A DNA stretch of 35,386 bases from Bacteroidales bacterium (GCA_030523485.1 JAUNIJ010000002.1:1-35386); one strand, 5' to 3'. Shown: positions 1 to 9,123, counted from the stretch's first letter. Numbers and translations: made by a program. Notes: a model not told the origin generated them from the sequence alone.

Positions 1-4
1 TTAG

Positions 5-47
5 TTTCGTGCACGCTGAAAATAATTTCTTGTGGCGATGCACGAAA
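5..47. repeat. 9-bp perfect inverted repeat
   Basis: TTTCGTGCA at 5-13 is the exact reverse complement of TGCACGAAA at 39-47, with a 25-nt spacer. No U-tract follows on either strand, so it is not a convincing terminator. It could be a regulator site or part of the structure after an upstream gene outside the window. The rest of 1-162 holds no supportable gene. Confidence 0.4.
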
Positions 48-162
48 TGGAAATCTCCCACACAAAATATGAAGCAAGAGTAAAACTCCACCACCGATGA
101 AACATAAAAAACTATCGATAGAAAAACGGCAAAACGATGGTAGGTGATTTCACAAATTGACG

Positions 163-170
163 TAACTTTG
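163..170 (+). promoter_or_regulatory. Bacteroidetes-type -7 box for the MATE gene
   Basis: TAACTTTG matches the TAnnTTTG consensus exactly. It ends only 4 nt before the ATG at 175, so the transcript would start at or within a few bases of the start codon. Confidence 0.6.
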
Positions 171-174
171 CGGT

Positions 175-1548
175 ATGGAGAGCAACGCAATTCCAACGAC
201 ACTTGGCAGCGAGAGTATAGGCAAACTTCTAAAGAGTTACGCCATTCCTGCCATTATTGCCATGACGGCACAATCGCTTTATAACATGGTCGACAGCATC
301 TTCATCGGACATGGTGTCGGCCCTTTGGCCATTTCTGGCCTTGCCATCACTTTCCCGTTGATGAACCTCGCTGGGGCTTTTGGTTCACTGGTAGGTGTGG
401 GCGCCAGTTCGCTAATTTCTATCAAACTCGGACAAAAAGACTACGAGACGGCACGTAAGGTGTTAGGCAACGTGCTGTTGCTCAACATTGTCATCGGCCT
501 CTCGTTTTCGGTGATAACGTTGGCGTTTCTCGACCCCATCATCATGTTTTTCGGTGCAAGTGCCGATACGCTTCCTTATGCACGCGACTACATGGAGATT
601 ATCCTGATAGGTAACATGATAACACATATCTATTTGGGACTTAATGCGGTGTTGCGTGCATCGGGCAATCCGAAAGCGTCGATGATAGCCACGATTATTG
701 CTGTGCTGTTCAACACCGTGCTCGACCCCGTGTTTATCTATGGTTTCCATTTAGGCATTAGAGGAGCAGCTTATGCCACGGTGTTAGCACAGATTATCGC
801 ACTGCTTTGGCAACTGAAGTTTTTCACCAAAGGGAATCAATTACTATGCATCACGCGCGATATCTTCCATTTCAACCGCCGTATCATTGGCGGCATCATC
901 GGCATCGGCTTGTCGCCATTCTTGATGAACATGGCATCGTGTTTGGTGGTAACATTTATGAATCAAGGGCTTAAAACCTATGGTGGCGACTTAGCCATTG
1001 GTGCGTTTGGCATTGTTAACCGCATTTCGTTCCTTTTTTTGATGGTGGTGATGGGTTTGAACCAAGGCATGCAACCAATTGCTGGCTACAACTATGGTGC
1101 GGGTAAGATAGAACGTGTGAAAAAGGTGTTCCGCTTGACTGCCCTTTGCGCTACGATTGTGACAAGCATAGGATTTTTGATTGGTGAATTCACGCCACGA
1201 TTAATCGTACGACTTTTTACCGACGACAACGAGTTGCTCAATCTTGCTGTCTACGGCATGAGAGTGGTGATGTGCACGTTCCCTTTGGTTGGCGTGCAAA
1301 TCGTTATCTCAAACCTTTTCCAAAGCATCGGCATGGCGAAAAAGTCTATCTTCTTGTCGCTTTCACGACAGCTGATTTTCTTGCTGCCAAGCGTGCTCAT
1401 TCTACCACATTGGTTTGGCATTACTGGCGTTTGGACAAGTATGCCTGTGAGCGACACGGCAGCCAGCATCATCTCTACCATCATGATTTTGCAACTGTTC
1501 AACAAATGGAATAAACACCCAGAACAATATAACAATCAAGCACTTTAA
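175..1548 (+). CDS. MATE family multidrug/metabolite efflux transporter
   Basis: This 457-residue integral membrane protein has the length and about 12 hydrophobic segments of the MATE (multi-antimicrobial extrusion) family, which exports organic cations or drugs using Na+ or H+ gradients. The N-terminus (LGSESIGKLLKSYAIPAII, then SLYNMVDSIFIGHGVG) is the classic first helix of NorM/DinF-like bacterial MATE proteins, and the central NQGMQPIAGYNYGAG motif starts the second half. The ATG at 175 is chosen because the conserved first helix begins within the first 30 residues, and the next Met (30) lies inside it. A -7 box ends 4 nt upstream, so the mRNA may be leaderless. The kinase-like gene follows after 16 nt, suggesting an operon. 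The substrate cannot be read from sequence. Confidence 0.93.
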   Translation: MESNAIPTTLGSESIGKLLKSYAIPAIIAMTAQSLYNMVDSIFIGHGVGPLAISGLAITFPLMNLAGAFGSLVGVGASSLISIKLGQKDYETARKVLGNVLLLNIVIGLSFSVITLAFLDPIIMFFGASADTLPYARDYMEIILIGNMITHIYLGLNAVLRASGNPKASMIATIIAVLFNTVLDPVFIYGFHLGIRGAAYATVLAQIIALLWQLKFFTKGNQLLCITRDIFHFNRRIIGGIIGIGLSPFLMNMASCLVVTFMNQGLKTYGGDLAIGAFGIVNRISFLFLMVVMGLNQGMQPIAGYNYGAGKIERVKKVFRLTALCATIVTSIGFLIGEFTPRLIVRLFTDDNELLNLAVYGMRVVMCTFPLVGVQIVISNLFQSIGMAKKSIFLSLSRQLIFLLPSVLILPHWFGITGVWTSMPVSDTAASIISTIMILQLFNKWNKHPEQYNNQAL

Positions 1549-1564
1549 AAGATCGAAACACCCC

Positions 1565-2179
1565 ATGATTATCACTATAGCAAGAACTTTAGGCAGCGGC
1601 GGCAGACAAATAGGCGAACAGTTGGCACAACGTTTAGGCTTTGCTTTTTACGACAAAAATCTGCTGACAGAAGCAGCACAACAAAGCGGCATCAATGCCA
1701 ATTTTTTCGATAAAGCCGATGAACAGACGACGCAACACCCACTCACTGGCGGACTGTTTGGCATGCGCTTTCCATTTCTCTCGGGCGGAGGAAACGACAA
1801 GGCTCTAGACCACGACCTTTTGTTTAAACTGCAAAGCGATGCAATACAAAAGATTGCTGAACGAGAAAATGCCGTGATTCTCGGACGATGTGCCGACTAT
1901 GTGTTGCGCCAACGAACCGACTGTTTGCGTGTCTTCCTTTTTACTAATCACGACGATGCCACAAAACGGGTGATGGAACGCAAACAAATAACAGCAGAAG
2001 AAGCATCGGAACTGGTGAATAAAACAAACAAACAGCGCGCTAACTACTACAATCACTACGCCTCGAAAACATGGGGAGAAGCACAAACTTACGACATTTG
2101 CATCAACACCTCGCTCACCTCGTTCGAGGAGATTGCCGACAGTCTCATAGCACTTGCCACACGCTTGCAACAGAAATAA
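1565..2179 (+). CDS. Cytidylate kinase-like family protein
   Basis: A 204-residue protein of the cytidylate-kinase-like family (a P-loop NMP kinase fold common in Bacteroidetes and Firmicutes). The N-terminus MIITIARTLGSGGRQIG is the glycine-rich nucleotide-binding loop of this family, where GSGGRQIG replaces the classical GxxxxGKS/T. AVILGRCADYVL and the RQRTDCLRVFLF stretch match the core beta strands, and an Arg-rich lid region (TKRVMERK) follows. True CMP kinase activity is not certain, because this family is distinct from Cmk and its physiological substrate is unclear. It lies 16 nt after the MATE gene and is probably co-transcribed. Transcription should end at the hairpin at 2281-2318. 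Confidence 0.85.
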   Translation: MIITIARTLGSGGRQIGEQLAQRLGFAFYDKNLLTEAAQQSGINANFFDKADEQTTQHPLTGGLFGMRFPFLSGGGNDKALDHDLLFKLQSDAIQKIAERENAVILGRCADYVLRQRTDCLRVFLFTNHDDATKRVMERKQITAEEASELVNKTNKQRANYYNHYASKTWGEAQTYDICINTSLTSFEEIADSLIALATRLQQK

Positions 2180-2280
2180 TTGCTTCGACATCGACAATAA
2201 AATAGTTGCAATCGATATTGTCCATTCAAAATCTTCAACACTAGGCTTGCAACCGATAAGAACATCACGATATGACTCAT

Positions 2281-2318
2281 AAAAAAAGCCGCCTCGGAAT
2301 TCTCCAAGGCGGCTTTTT
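2281..2318. terminator. Bidirectional intrinsic terminator
   Basis: The stem GCCGCCT (2288-2294) / AGGCGGC (2307-2313) has an inner GGA/TCC extension. Seven A residues flank the left side and five T residues the right, so it can terminate both the plus-strand kinase-like gene and the minus-strand aldolase gene that converge here. Confidence 0.92.
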
Positions 2319-2344
2319 CGTTACTATTTATATCGTGAAATCGA

Positions 2345-3346
2345 TTATAATGCTTTGTTGTCGGAACCAAGCACGTTGATAATCTTGTGCATGTAAAGTT
2401 TACGCATATTTTCACGAGCAGGACCGAGGTATTTGCGAGGGTCAAATTCAGCTGGTTTTTCAGCAAACACTTGACGCACAGCGGCTGTCATTGCCAAACG
2501 GCTGTCGGAGTCGATGTTGATTTTACAAACTGCCGACTTTGCTGCCTTACGCAATTGCTCTTCTGGAATACCTACTGCGGCTTTCAATGCGCCACCAAAT
2601 TTATTGATGGTGTCAACCTCTTCTTGTGGTACGGACGACGAACCATGAAGAACAATAGGGAATCCTGGTAGTTCTTTTTCTACGCCTTCGAGCACATCAA
2701 ATGCCAATGGTGGTGGCACCAAGCGGCCTGTTTCTGGATCGACGGTGCACTGTTCTGGTTTGAATTTATAAGCGCCATGGCTGGTGCCAATAGAGATAGC
2801 TAATGAATCGCAACCTGTTTTTGTGCAAAAGTCTACCACTTCTTCTGGACGTGTATAGGTGTGATGTTCTGCCGATACTTCGTCTTCGACACCAGCTAAC
2901 ACACCGAGCTCGCCTTCAACTGTTACGTCGAATTGGTGAGCATATTCTACAACACGTTTTGTGAGTGCTACATTTTCATCGTAAGGCAGTGATGAACCAT
3001 CAATCATTACGCTTGAAAAGCCCATATCGACGCAGCTCTTGCAGAGTTCGTAACTGTCGCCGTGATCGAGGTGTAGAACGATTTGTGGATGTTCCCAACC
3101 CAATTCTTTTGCATACTCTACAGCGCCCTCTGCCATGTAACGGAGAAGGGTTTGGTTTGCATAGTTACGGGCTCCTTTTGAGACTTGGAGAATAACAGGG
3201 GATTTTGTTTCAGCAGCAGCTTGAATAATAGCTTGTAACTGCTCCATATTGTTGAAGTTAAAAGCAGGAATAGCATATCCTCCTTTTACTGCTAAGGCAA
3301 ACATCTCACGAGTGTTTACCAATCCGAGGTCTTTGTAGTTTACCAT
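2345..3346 (-). CDS. fba: Class II fructose-1,6-bisphosphate aldolase
   Basis: A 333-residue zinc-dependent class II aldolase. It reversibly cleaves fructose-1,6-bisphosphate to dihydroxyacetone phosphate and glyceraldehyde-3-phosphate in glycolysis and gluconeogenesis in the cytosol. Visible landmarks are LHLDHGDSYE (catalytic Asp94 and zinc ligand His95), VEGELGVLAGVEDEV (zinc-ligand Glu region), the SLAISIGTSHGAYK phosphate-binding segment with a zinc His, and VLHGSSSVP with a zinc His and phosphate loop. The length is normal for Bacteroidetes enzymes. It appears monocistronic, with a TACCTTTG -7 box at 3390-3397 and the bidirectional terminator beyond its end. The ATG at 3346 gives the conserved N-terminus with no extension. 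Confidence 0.96.
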   Translation of the reverse strand: MVNYKDLGLVNTREMFALAVKGGYAIPAFNFNNMEQLQAIIQAAAETKSPVILQVSKGARNYANQTLLRYMAEGAVEYAKELGWEHPQIVLHLDHGDSYELCKSCVDMGFSSVMIDGSSLPYDENVALTKRVVEYAHQFDVTVEGELGVLAGVEDEVSAEHHTYTRPEEVVDFCTKTGCDSLAISIGTSHGAYKFKPEQCTVDPETGRLVPPPLAFDVLEGVEKELPGFPIVLHGSSSVPQEEVDTINKFGGALKAAVGIPEEQLRKAAKSAVCKINIDSDSRLAMTAAVRQVFAEKPAEFDPRKYLGPARENMRKLYMHKIINVLGSDNKAL

Positions 3347-3389
3347 TATATTATTTGTATTGAGTTATGTTTCGAGTTTTTTTACTGTG

Positions 3390-3397
3390 CAAAGGTA
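3390..3397 (-). promoter_or_regulatory. -7 box for fba
   Basis: On the minus strand this reads TACCTTTG, a perfect TAnnTTTG match, about 44 nt upstream of the fba ATG. Confidence 0.65.
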
Positions 3398-3433
3398 ACG
3401 CATTTAATAGATAACGCCAAACAAAAAAGCGAG

Positions 3434-6274
3434 TTAATCTTTTTTCGCCGCGATTTCGCTCTTTTGAGCCGCTTCTAATATGTCGTTGAGGTATTTTGCC
3501 GTATAACTGTTTGGTGCTTTTGCCACCTGTTCCGGTGTGCCTGATGCCACGATATATCCCCCTTCTGCCCCTCCTTCTGGCCCGAGGTCGATGATGTGGT
3601 CGGCGCATTTGATGATGTCGAGATTGTGTTCGATGACAACAACGGTGTGTCCGTGACTAATGAGTGCGTTGAATGCTTCCAAGAGTTTTACGATGTCGCA
3701 ACTGTGTAAGCCTGTGGTTGGCTCATCGAAAATAAATAATGTTGGTTCCGATTGTTCGTTCGATAGGAATTCCGCCAGTTTTACTCTTTGATTTTCTCCC
3801 CCAGATAATGTAGAAGAGGACTGTCCCATTTTAAGATAACCAATGCCAACATCTTGCAGAGGCTTTAATTTTTGTGCTATCTTCTGCTCTAATGAGCCGT
3901 TGCTTGATGAGAAGAAATCGATGGCTTGGTTTATCGTCATCTCGAGTACATCGTAGATTGATTTTCCACGAAAACGAACGTCGAGCACATCGTTTTTAAA
4001 ACGCCGACCTTTACATGCTTCGCACTCCATGACTAAGTCGGCCATGAATTGCATCGGCACAGTGACTGTTCCCTCGCCTTGACACACTTCACAACGTCCA
4101 CCTTCATGATTGAAAGAGAAGTGACCTGCAGTAAATCGCATCTGTTTAGATAATGGTTGATCGGCAAAGAGTTTGCGGATGTCGTCGTAGGCTTTGATAT
4201 AGGTAACGGGATTAGAACGTGTGGATTTGCCTATCGGTTTTTGACTTACAAACTCCACATGTTTCAGCAGATGTAGACTGCCGCTAAGAGATTTGTAATG
4301 ACTGTTTTCCGAAGTCTCACCATTATCAATCATCTGATTCAAGGCGTTGTACAACACATCACGCACGAGCGTTGACTTTCCGCTTCCACTCACTCCTGTT
4401 ACTACGGTGATGATGCCGAGCGGAATGCGCACGTCAACGTTTTTTAAGTTGTTGGAACGAGCGCCCTGTATCTCAATAAAATTTTTAATTGGGCGACGAC
4501 GCTTAGGTATTGGTATTGATTCGCGACCAGTGACATAGCGCAACGTTACGGACCGTGCGAAATCATCTTCTGTTGCATCGTTTACGTTGCCATTCCACAC
4601 GATTTCACCACCATGACGTCCGGCAGCAGGACCGATGTCGATTAATTGGTCGGCAGCATGTATAATGTCATTATCATGTTCTACCACAACAACGGTGTTA
4701 TTCATCTGCTGTAGTTTTCTCAACACGCCAATCAAACGTTTGGTGTCGCGCGGATGTAATCCTATACTGGGTTCGTCGAGAACATACAGCGAGCCAACCA
4801 ACGCACTACCTAACGATGTGGCCAGATTGATGCGCTGACTTTCGCCGCCAGACAATGTGGCAGAAGCACGCGATAGGGTTAAATATCCTAATCCCACTTC
4901 AACAAGAAACGACAAGCGATTGGTGATTTCAACAAGCAAACGTTTGGCAATGTTTTGTTCGTGTTCGCTGAGCGTAAGTTGAGCAAAGAATTGCTGTAGT
5001 TCCGACACGGGCATTGCAACAAGTTCACTGATGTTTTTGCCACCAATACGCACGTATGTTGCTTCTTTTCGCAGTCGAGAACCTCCGCAGGCACGACATA
5101 CTGTTCGGCCTCGATAACGTGCTTTCATCACACGATATTGTATTTTGTACTGTTGGGTGTCAATCCACGCAAAGAATTGATCGATGCCGTCGAAATCTTT
5201 TGTACCTGACCATAGCATCTCGTATTGTTCTTTGGTCAAATCGCTGATGGGCGTATGAATAGGGAAATGACTTTTTCGTGCACCATTTATGAGTTGCTTT
5301 TTCCACAAACCCGACACTTCGCCACGCCAACATGCTACGGCATCGTTGTAGACAGAGCGCGACGTGTCTGGTATTACGAGATTGGGGTCAATGCCATTAA
5401 TAAAACCATCGCCGTTGCAACATGGACATGCACCGATGGGGTTGTTGAAACTAAATAATTGTTGTACGGGTTCCTCGAATTTAATGCCGTCTGCTTCAAA
5501 GGCTTGAGAGAAATGTCGACAACCGCGTGTTCCGTCTTTTTTATCATAAAGTACGTCGCAACATTGTTTGCCATTTTCGTAGAATGCTGTTTGAACAGAA
5601 TCGGCAAGACGATTACGCATTTCTGGTGTATCCTTACATTGAATACGGTCGACAACAATTGCAACATCGCCTTCGGGCAGCGTGTCTGCCTTTAACAAGT
5701 CTGATATTTTGAAAAACTGTTCGCCAAGAGCCACGCGATTGAATCCTTGTTGAAGTAACAACTGTAAACGCTCACTTAGCGATTTTTCTGTCGATTGGTC
5801 TAAGGGCGACAAGAGATAAGCGGTTGTTCCTTCTTTAAGTCCCACCATGAAATCGATGACATCGCTCACTTGGTGACGCTTCACCTCTTCACCACTGACA
5901 GGAGAAAAAGTGCGACCGATTCGAGCAAACAATAATTTCAGGTATTCGTAGATTTCTGTTACGGTGCCAACAGTAGAGCGTGGATTATTGCTGATTACGC
6001 GTTGTTGAATAGCAATGGCAGGAGGAAGTCCTTTGATGTAATCAACTTCTGGTTTATGCATCCTGCCAAGAAATTGACGTACATAAGCTGACAGGCTTTC
6101 TACGTAACGACGTTGTCCCTCTGCATATAATGTGTCGAACGCAAGCGACGATTTTCCACTACCAGACGGTCCGGTAACGACTACAAGTTTATTTCTTGGA
6201 ATCTCTACATCGACACCTTTCAAGTTGTGAACACATGCGTTTTTTATTTCGATATTTCCTTGCACGCTATGCAC
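3434..6274 (-). CDS. uvrA: Excinuclease ABC subunit UvrA, first paralogue
   Basis: A 946-residue UvrA, the damage-recognition ATPase of nucleotide excision repair, which loads UvrB onto lesions. Two ABC cassettes are complete: Walker A GPSGSGKSS at about residue 35, a first zinc module with CPCC and CRACGG around 283-400, signature LSGGESQR near 478, a second Walker [10 protein letters not shown], a second zinc module CEVCQGEG and CEACKG near 728, signature LSGGENQR near 826, and Walker [10 protein letters not shown]. The region between Walker A and the first zinc module is present but diverges from canonical UvrA: where those carry [11 protein letters not shown], this one reads LLSPLDQSTEKS. 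The start is GTG, directly abutting the stop of the DUF4831 gene (TAA then GTG), implying translational coupling. A second UvrA lies at 22961-25834. Confidence 0.93.
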   Translation of the reverse strand: MHSVQGNIEIKNACVHNLKGVDVEIPRNKLVVVTGPSGSGKSSLAFDTLYAEGQRRYVESLSAYVRQFLGRMHKPEVDYIKGLPPAIAIQQRVISNNPRSTVGTVTEIYEYLKLLFARIGRTFSPVSGEEVKRHQVSDVIDFMVGLKEGTTAYLLSPLDQSTEKSLSERLQLLLQQGFNRVALGEQFFKISDLLKADTLPEGDVAIVVDRIQCKDTPEMRNRLADSVQTAFYENGKQCCDVLYDKKDGTRGCRHFSQAFEADGIKFEEPVQQLFSFNNPIGACPCCNGDGFINGIDPNLVIPDTSRSVYNDAVACWRGEVSGLWKKQLINGARKSHFPIHTPISDLTKEQYEMLWSGTKDFDGIDQFFAWIDTQQYKIQYRVMKARYRGRTVCRACGGSRLRKEATYVRIGGKNISELVAMPVSELQQFFAQLTLSEHEQNIAKRLLVEITNRLSFLVEVGLGYLTLSRASATLSGGESQRINLATSLGSALVGSLYVLDEPSIGLHPRDTKRLIGVLRKLQQMNNTVVVVEHDNDIIHAADQLIDIGPAAGRHGGEIVWNGNVNDATEDDFARSVTLRYVTGRESIPIPKRRRPIKNFIEIQGARSNNLKNVDVRIPLGIITVVTGVSGSGKSTLVRDVLYNALNQMIDNGETSENSHYKSLSGSLHLLKHVEFVSQKPIGKSTRSNPVTYIKAYDDIRKLFADQPLSKQMRFTAGHFSFNHEGGRCEVCQGEGTVTVPMQFMADLVMECEACKGRRFKNDVLDVRFRGKSIYDVLEMTINQAIDFFSSSNGSLEQKIAQKLKPLQDVGIGYLKMGQSSSTLSGGENQRVKLAEFLSNEQSEPTLFIFDEPTTGLHSCDIVKLLEAFNALISHGHTVVVIEHNLDIIKCADHIIDLGPEGGAEGGYIVASGTPEQVAKAPNSYTAKYLNDILEAAQKSEIAAKKD

Positions 6275-7321
6275 TTACTTTTGTTCGATAGAAAGAACAG
6301 CACCCATGGTGCTAAATTTTATTGTAGTTGTGGTGTTATTAAATAAGGAAGCAGGAAGATAATTGACTGTACCAAATTGAGCCATTTCGACAATAGTTTT
6401 TGCCAGAACAGACTCTCCATCACTAACTTCAGCTTTCACTTTTGCCGGAAGGTTGTAGTACAGACCACACTGCTTTGTTGTTTTTTGTGCTTGTTGTGCT
6501 ACATTTTGTTGTGTTTTCAGTGTTAGGTAGATGGGTTGACCCATGAGATTATCTGGCCCTAACATTCCTTCAATAGAAGAATAGCGACAGACAACAAGAT
6601 TTTCTACGTCGGCATCAGGCACTATAGAAAATGTCTCTACATGTTTTTCCACCACCCGTTTACCAACAAAAAGAGCTACCAAAGCTTCTTCGCGCTTGTC
6701 CATTTCTTCAAGCATGCGTTGCAGTGCTTGTCCGTCGGGTGTGTGTTCGCTTTCACCAGACAGTAAATCGGTACGGTTTTCTCGAATGCGATAAATTTGC
6801 TTTGCTGCCATTTCTGCCATTTTAGGTATAGAACCAGCTACTAAAGCGTCCTCACCTAACACCGAGAGATCGGGCTCAACAGATGGCATCTCTTGTTTTT
6901 TTCGTCGACCCGTTTTTTCTTCTGTGTTTGTTGTCGTGGTGTAGTTAACTCCTAGAATCACGCCGTCTTCATTGATAGATAGGTTAGAAGCTGTGCTTTT
7001 GTTGCTCACCAACACTTGATAGTGTTTTGTTTCGTCGGGCACAGCGTGTTGTTCTATGGTTACCGTTGCTATTTCCCAACGGTCAGCCTCTTCAACAATC
7101 ACATCGCTGATGCCAAGGAATCGAGATGAATAATTGACAAACGGACCCGGTTTTTCACGCACATGCTCCACTTCTACTACGACATCGACTGATGTCTTAG
7201 GCAAGTAGTAAGCCACACAATTTGGTTTCACACCATTTGAATCGACAGGAAATACCATTGTTTGTGCACCAATGGCTGTTGTGAATGCAAATAACCACGC
7301 TGTTATTACAATTTTTTTCAT
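6275..7321 (-). CDS. DUF4831 family exported protein
   Basis: A 348-residue protein with an N-terminal signal peptide (MKKIVITAWLFAFTTAIGAQ), so it is exported to the periplasm or envelope. The remainder matches my recollection of the Bacteroidetes family DUF4831: a segment beginning VAYYLPKTSVDVVVEVEH, a YQVLVSNKST segment, a Lys/Arg-rich linker near GRRKKQEMP, and a C-terminal YYNLPAKVKAEV strand region. Function is unknown. The ATG at 7321 is preferred over in-frame starts up to 7351 because the -7 box at 7349-7356 covers the latter, and only the shorter form begins with a clean signal peptide. It directly abuts uvrA, an odd partnership that may be simple co-transcription. Confidence 0.85.
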   Translation of the reverse strand: MKKIVITAWLFAFTTAIGAQTMVFPVDSNGVKPNCVAYYLPKTSVDVVVEVEHVREKPGPFVNYSSRFLGISDVIVEEADRWEIATVTIEQHAVPDETKHYQVLVSNKSTASNLSINEDGVILGVNYTTTTNTEEKTGRRKKQEMPSVEPDLSVLGEDALVAGSIPKMAEMAAKQIYRIRENRTDLLSGESEHTPDGQALQRMLEEMDKREEALVALFVGKRVVEKHVETFSIVPDADVENLVVCRYSSIEGMLGPDNLMGQPIYLTLKTQQNVAQQAQKTTKQCGLYYNLPAKVKAEVSDGESVLAKTIVEMAQFGTVNYLPASLFNNTTTTIKFSTMGAVLSIEQK

Positions 7322-7348
7322 TGCAGTCTTTTCTTTTTCTATAGCAAG

Positions 7349-7356
7349 CAAAGGTA
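7349..7356 (-). promoter_or_regulatory. -7 box for the DUF4831-uvrA unit
   Basis: The minus strand reads TACCTTTG, about 28 nt upstream of the DUF4831 ATG. It sits back to back with the radC promoter. Confidence 0.6.
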
Positions 7357-7389
7357 GTGCTTTTTTTTCAATAGCTGGCGTTTTTTTTG

Positions 7390-7397
7390 TTACTTTG
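7390..7397 (+). promoter_or_regulatory. -7 box for radC
   Basis: TTACTTTG is a near match to TAnnTTTG, 26 nt before the radC ATG. It is divergent from the box at 7349-7356, so the two promoters share upstream DNA. Confidence 0.5.
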
Positions 7398-7423
7398 CAC
7401 CACCAAAGTTTTTTGTCACAACA

Positions 7424-8119
7424 ATGAATGCAAAAAGTATTCCTCTTTCACAATGGAGCCAAAGCGATCAGCCTCGCGAGAAACTGATGCAGCTTGGTGC
7501 TGAGCATCTTAGCAATGCCGAATTACTTGCTATTTTACTTCGCACTGGACGTACAGGTGAGAATGTTATTGAATTGTCGCAACGCATCCTTTCGAGTGTC
7601 AACAACGACCTCTCGTTGCTTGGTAACCTTAGCGTGGAACAAATTCTACGTGATTTTAAAGGCGTAGGTCCTGCCAAAGCAGTAACAATGGTGGCAGCAC
7701 TGGAATTAGGACGCCGACGCAAAGAAGAAGCACGCAAAGAAAAGGTATGTTTAAATAGCAGTAAGGCGTTGTTTGACACATTCGCACCTTTTATCGACTA
7801 TCTCGACCATGAGGAGATGTGGGTCACTTTTTTAAATAAAGGATTATTTCCTATCGAGACGCGCAGACTTACTTCGGGTGGTTTGTCGGGCACAGTGCTC
7901 GACATTAAGCAAACGCTTCGATTAGCACTTGAACGTTCAGCTGCTGCTATTGCCTTAGCGCACAATCATCCTTCTGGCAATCTTATGCCGAGCAACGATG
8001 ACATTCTGATTACTGAGAAGATAAAAAAGGCGTGCGACACATTAGAAATCAAACTCATCGACCACATTATTGTTAGCAAAGGACGATATTATAGTTTTTT
8101 CGATGAGGGACGATTGTAA
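7424..8119 (+). CDS. radC: RadC family JAB-domain protein
   Basis: A 231-residue RadC (DUF2466/UPF0758) protein. The N-terminal half carries a helix-hairpin-helix-like DNA-binding segment (FKGVGPAKA, about residues 79-87). The C-terminal half is a JAB1/MPN metalloprotease-like domain with HNHPSG (His180, His182) and a downstream Asp (SNDD), the zinc-ligand pattern of the JAMM motif. Full length matches the family. The role in DNA repair or recombination was inferred historically and has been questioned, so the cellular function is uncertain. It is monocistronic and ends at the strong convergent terminator at 8135-8183. Confidence 0.92.
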   Translation: MNAKSIPLSQWSQSDQPREKLMQLGAEHLSNAELLAILLRTGRTGENVIELSQRILSSVNNDLSLLGNLSVEQILRDFKGVGPAKAVTMVAALELGRRRKEEARKEKVCLNSSKALFDTFAPFIDYLDHEEMWVTFLNKGLFPIETRRLTSGGLSGTVLDIKQTLRLALERSAAAIALAHNHPSGNLMPSNDDILITEKIKKACDTLEIKLIDHIIVSKGRYYSFFDEGRL

Positions 8120-8134
8120 TACTGTCAACAGCAT

Positions 8135-8183
8135 AAAACAAAAGAGCATGTCAGAAGGAGAATCTGGCATGCTCTTTTGTTTT
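8135..8183. terminator. Perfect 16-bp convergent terminator
   Basis: The 16-nt arm at 8135-8150 (AAAACAAAAGAGCATG) pairs perfectly with 8168-8183, and CAGA/TCTG extends the stem inward. The A/T-rich outer arms serve as U-tracts in both directions, ending radC (+) and the propeller lipoprotein gene (-). Confidence 0.92.
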
Positions 8184-8202
8184 ATACTGATGTTGGATGT
8201 TT

Positions 8203-9123
8203 CTATTCCATCAAAAAACGATAGACAGTGCTATTAACTAAGTCGGGCACACACAATTCATTGCCCATAATATTTAAGTCGGCTGGTCCAACGATGCCAT
8301 CAGAAGGGAGATAGGTGATTTCGCCTGTTTCAAAACGTAAATATCCCACTTGTCCGCCGTTGCTCCAATCGGTAAAAAATAGTAACATGTGGTCGGGAGA
8401 GAGAGCAAGTCCATCGTACTGACCAACCACACCTGTTAAATGGCGTATGTCGGCAGAGTTAGCCACATCGTCGAACACATACAACACATTTTCTTCTTGC
8501 GGCTCACCTTGCGGGTTATACGAGGCAACATACAAGTGTCGTCCGTCTAAACAAAGTCCGTTGGCACCTGGTATTTCGGCGTACCGACGCAACGTATTGA
8601 CATCGATGTTATCAGGTTGTTGAATGGCCAAGATATAAATACGTCCGGTGTTCGACACAGAAGCAAACAATGTACCTCCATCGTTGATAACAAGGTCGTT
8701 TACAATCAAATCTTCCGTAGGGAAAAGGATGGTTTGAGGCTCTTCCGACAAGTCTTTCAAATGATAAACCACAATGGCATTTAGACAACAAACAAATAGG
8801 TGATCTTGAAAAACGCCCATTCCGCGTGGTTGCGTTAGATGTCCATCGGCAGGAATCAGCACCGAGTTCTTACCATTCTTATAGTATGTAATGTAACCTA
8901 ATCCACCAGAATTTGGGTCGTCGAGCGATTTTGTGCCAAAGTTTGCCACCAACAAACCTCCATCATAAGGAAATACGCTCTCACAAAAACGGAGTTGTTC
9001 GGTAATTGGTGCACCATCGTCAGCAGGTGCTTCTGTTTGTTCTTTCTCTTTTTTACCACACGATGCCAACAACAACACAAGAAGTGCTGTAGCAAGCATC
9101 CAACTACCACGTAAGATTTTCAT
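8203..9123 (-). CDS. Six-bladed beta-propeller-like lipoprotein
   Basis: A 306-residue exported lipoprotein. The signal sequence ends in the lipobox LASC, followed by KKEKEQTEAP, a charged then proline-containing tether. The body has repeated short strands with SMP-30/NHL-like motifs: YDGGLLVANFGT, TQPRGMGVFQDHLFVCC, DGGTLFASVSNTGRIY, GANGLCLDGRHLYVASY, YDGLALSPDHMLLFFTDW and GPADLNIMGNELCVPDL. Each is a place-then-display unit typical of one blade, so about six blades fit. The family includes SMP-30/gluconolactonase-like and NHL-like sensors, and I see no clear catalytic metal site. It is likely periplasmic or outer-membrane anchored. It is monocistronic with a -7 box at 9169-9176. Confidence 0.8.
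   Translation of the reverse strand: MKILRGSWMLATALLVLLLASCGKKEKEQTEAPADDGAPITEQLRFCESVFPYDGGLLVANFGTKSLDDPNSGGLGYITYYKNGKNSVLIPADGHLTQPRGMGVFQDHLFVCCLNAIVVYHLKDLSEEPQTILFPTEDLIVNDLVINDGGTLFASVSNTGRIYILAIQQPDNIDVNTLRRYAEIPGANGLCLDGRHLYVASYNPQGEPQEENVLYVFDDVANSADIRHLTGVVGQYDGLALSPDHMLLFFTDWSNGGQVGYLRFETGEITYLPSDGIVGPADLNIMGNELCVPDLVNSTVYRFLME

Noticed and set aside
1-105. 34-codon minus-strand ORF ending at the left edge
   Set aside because: It overlaps the inverted repeat, has no promoter box or recognisable sequence, and its composition (several Trp, Cys and Arg) is unlike its neighbours.
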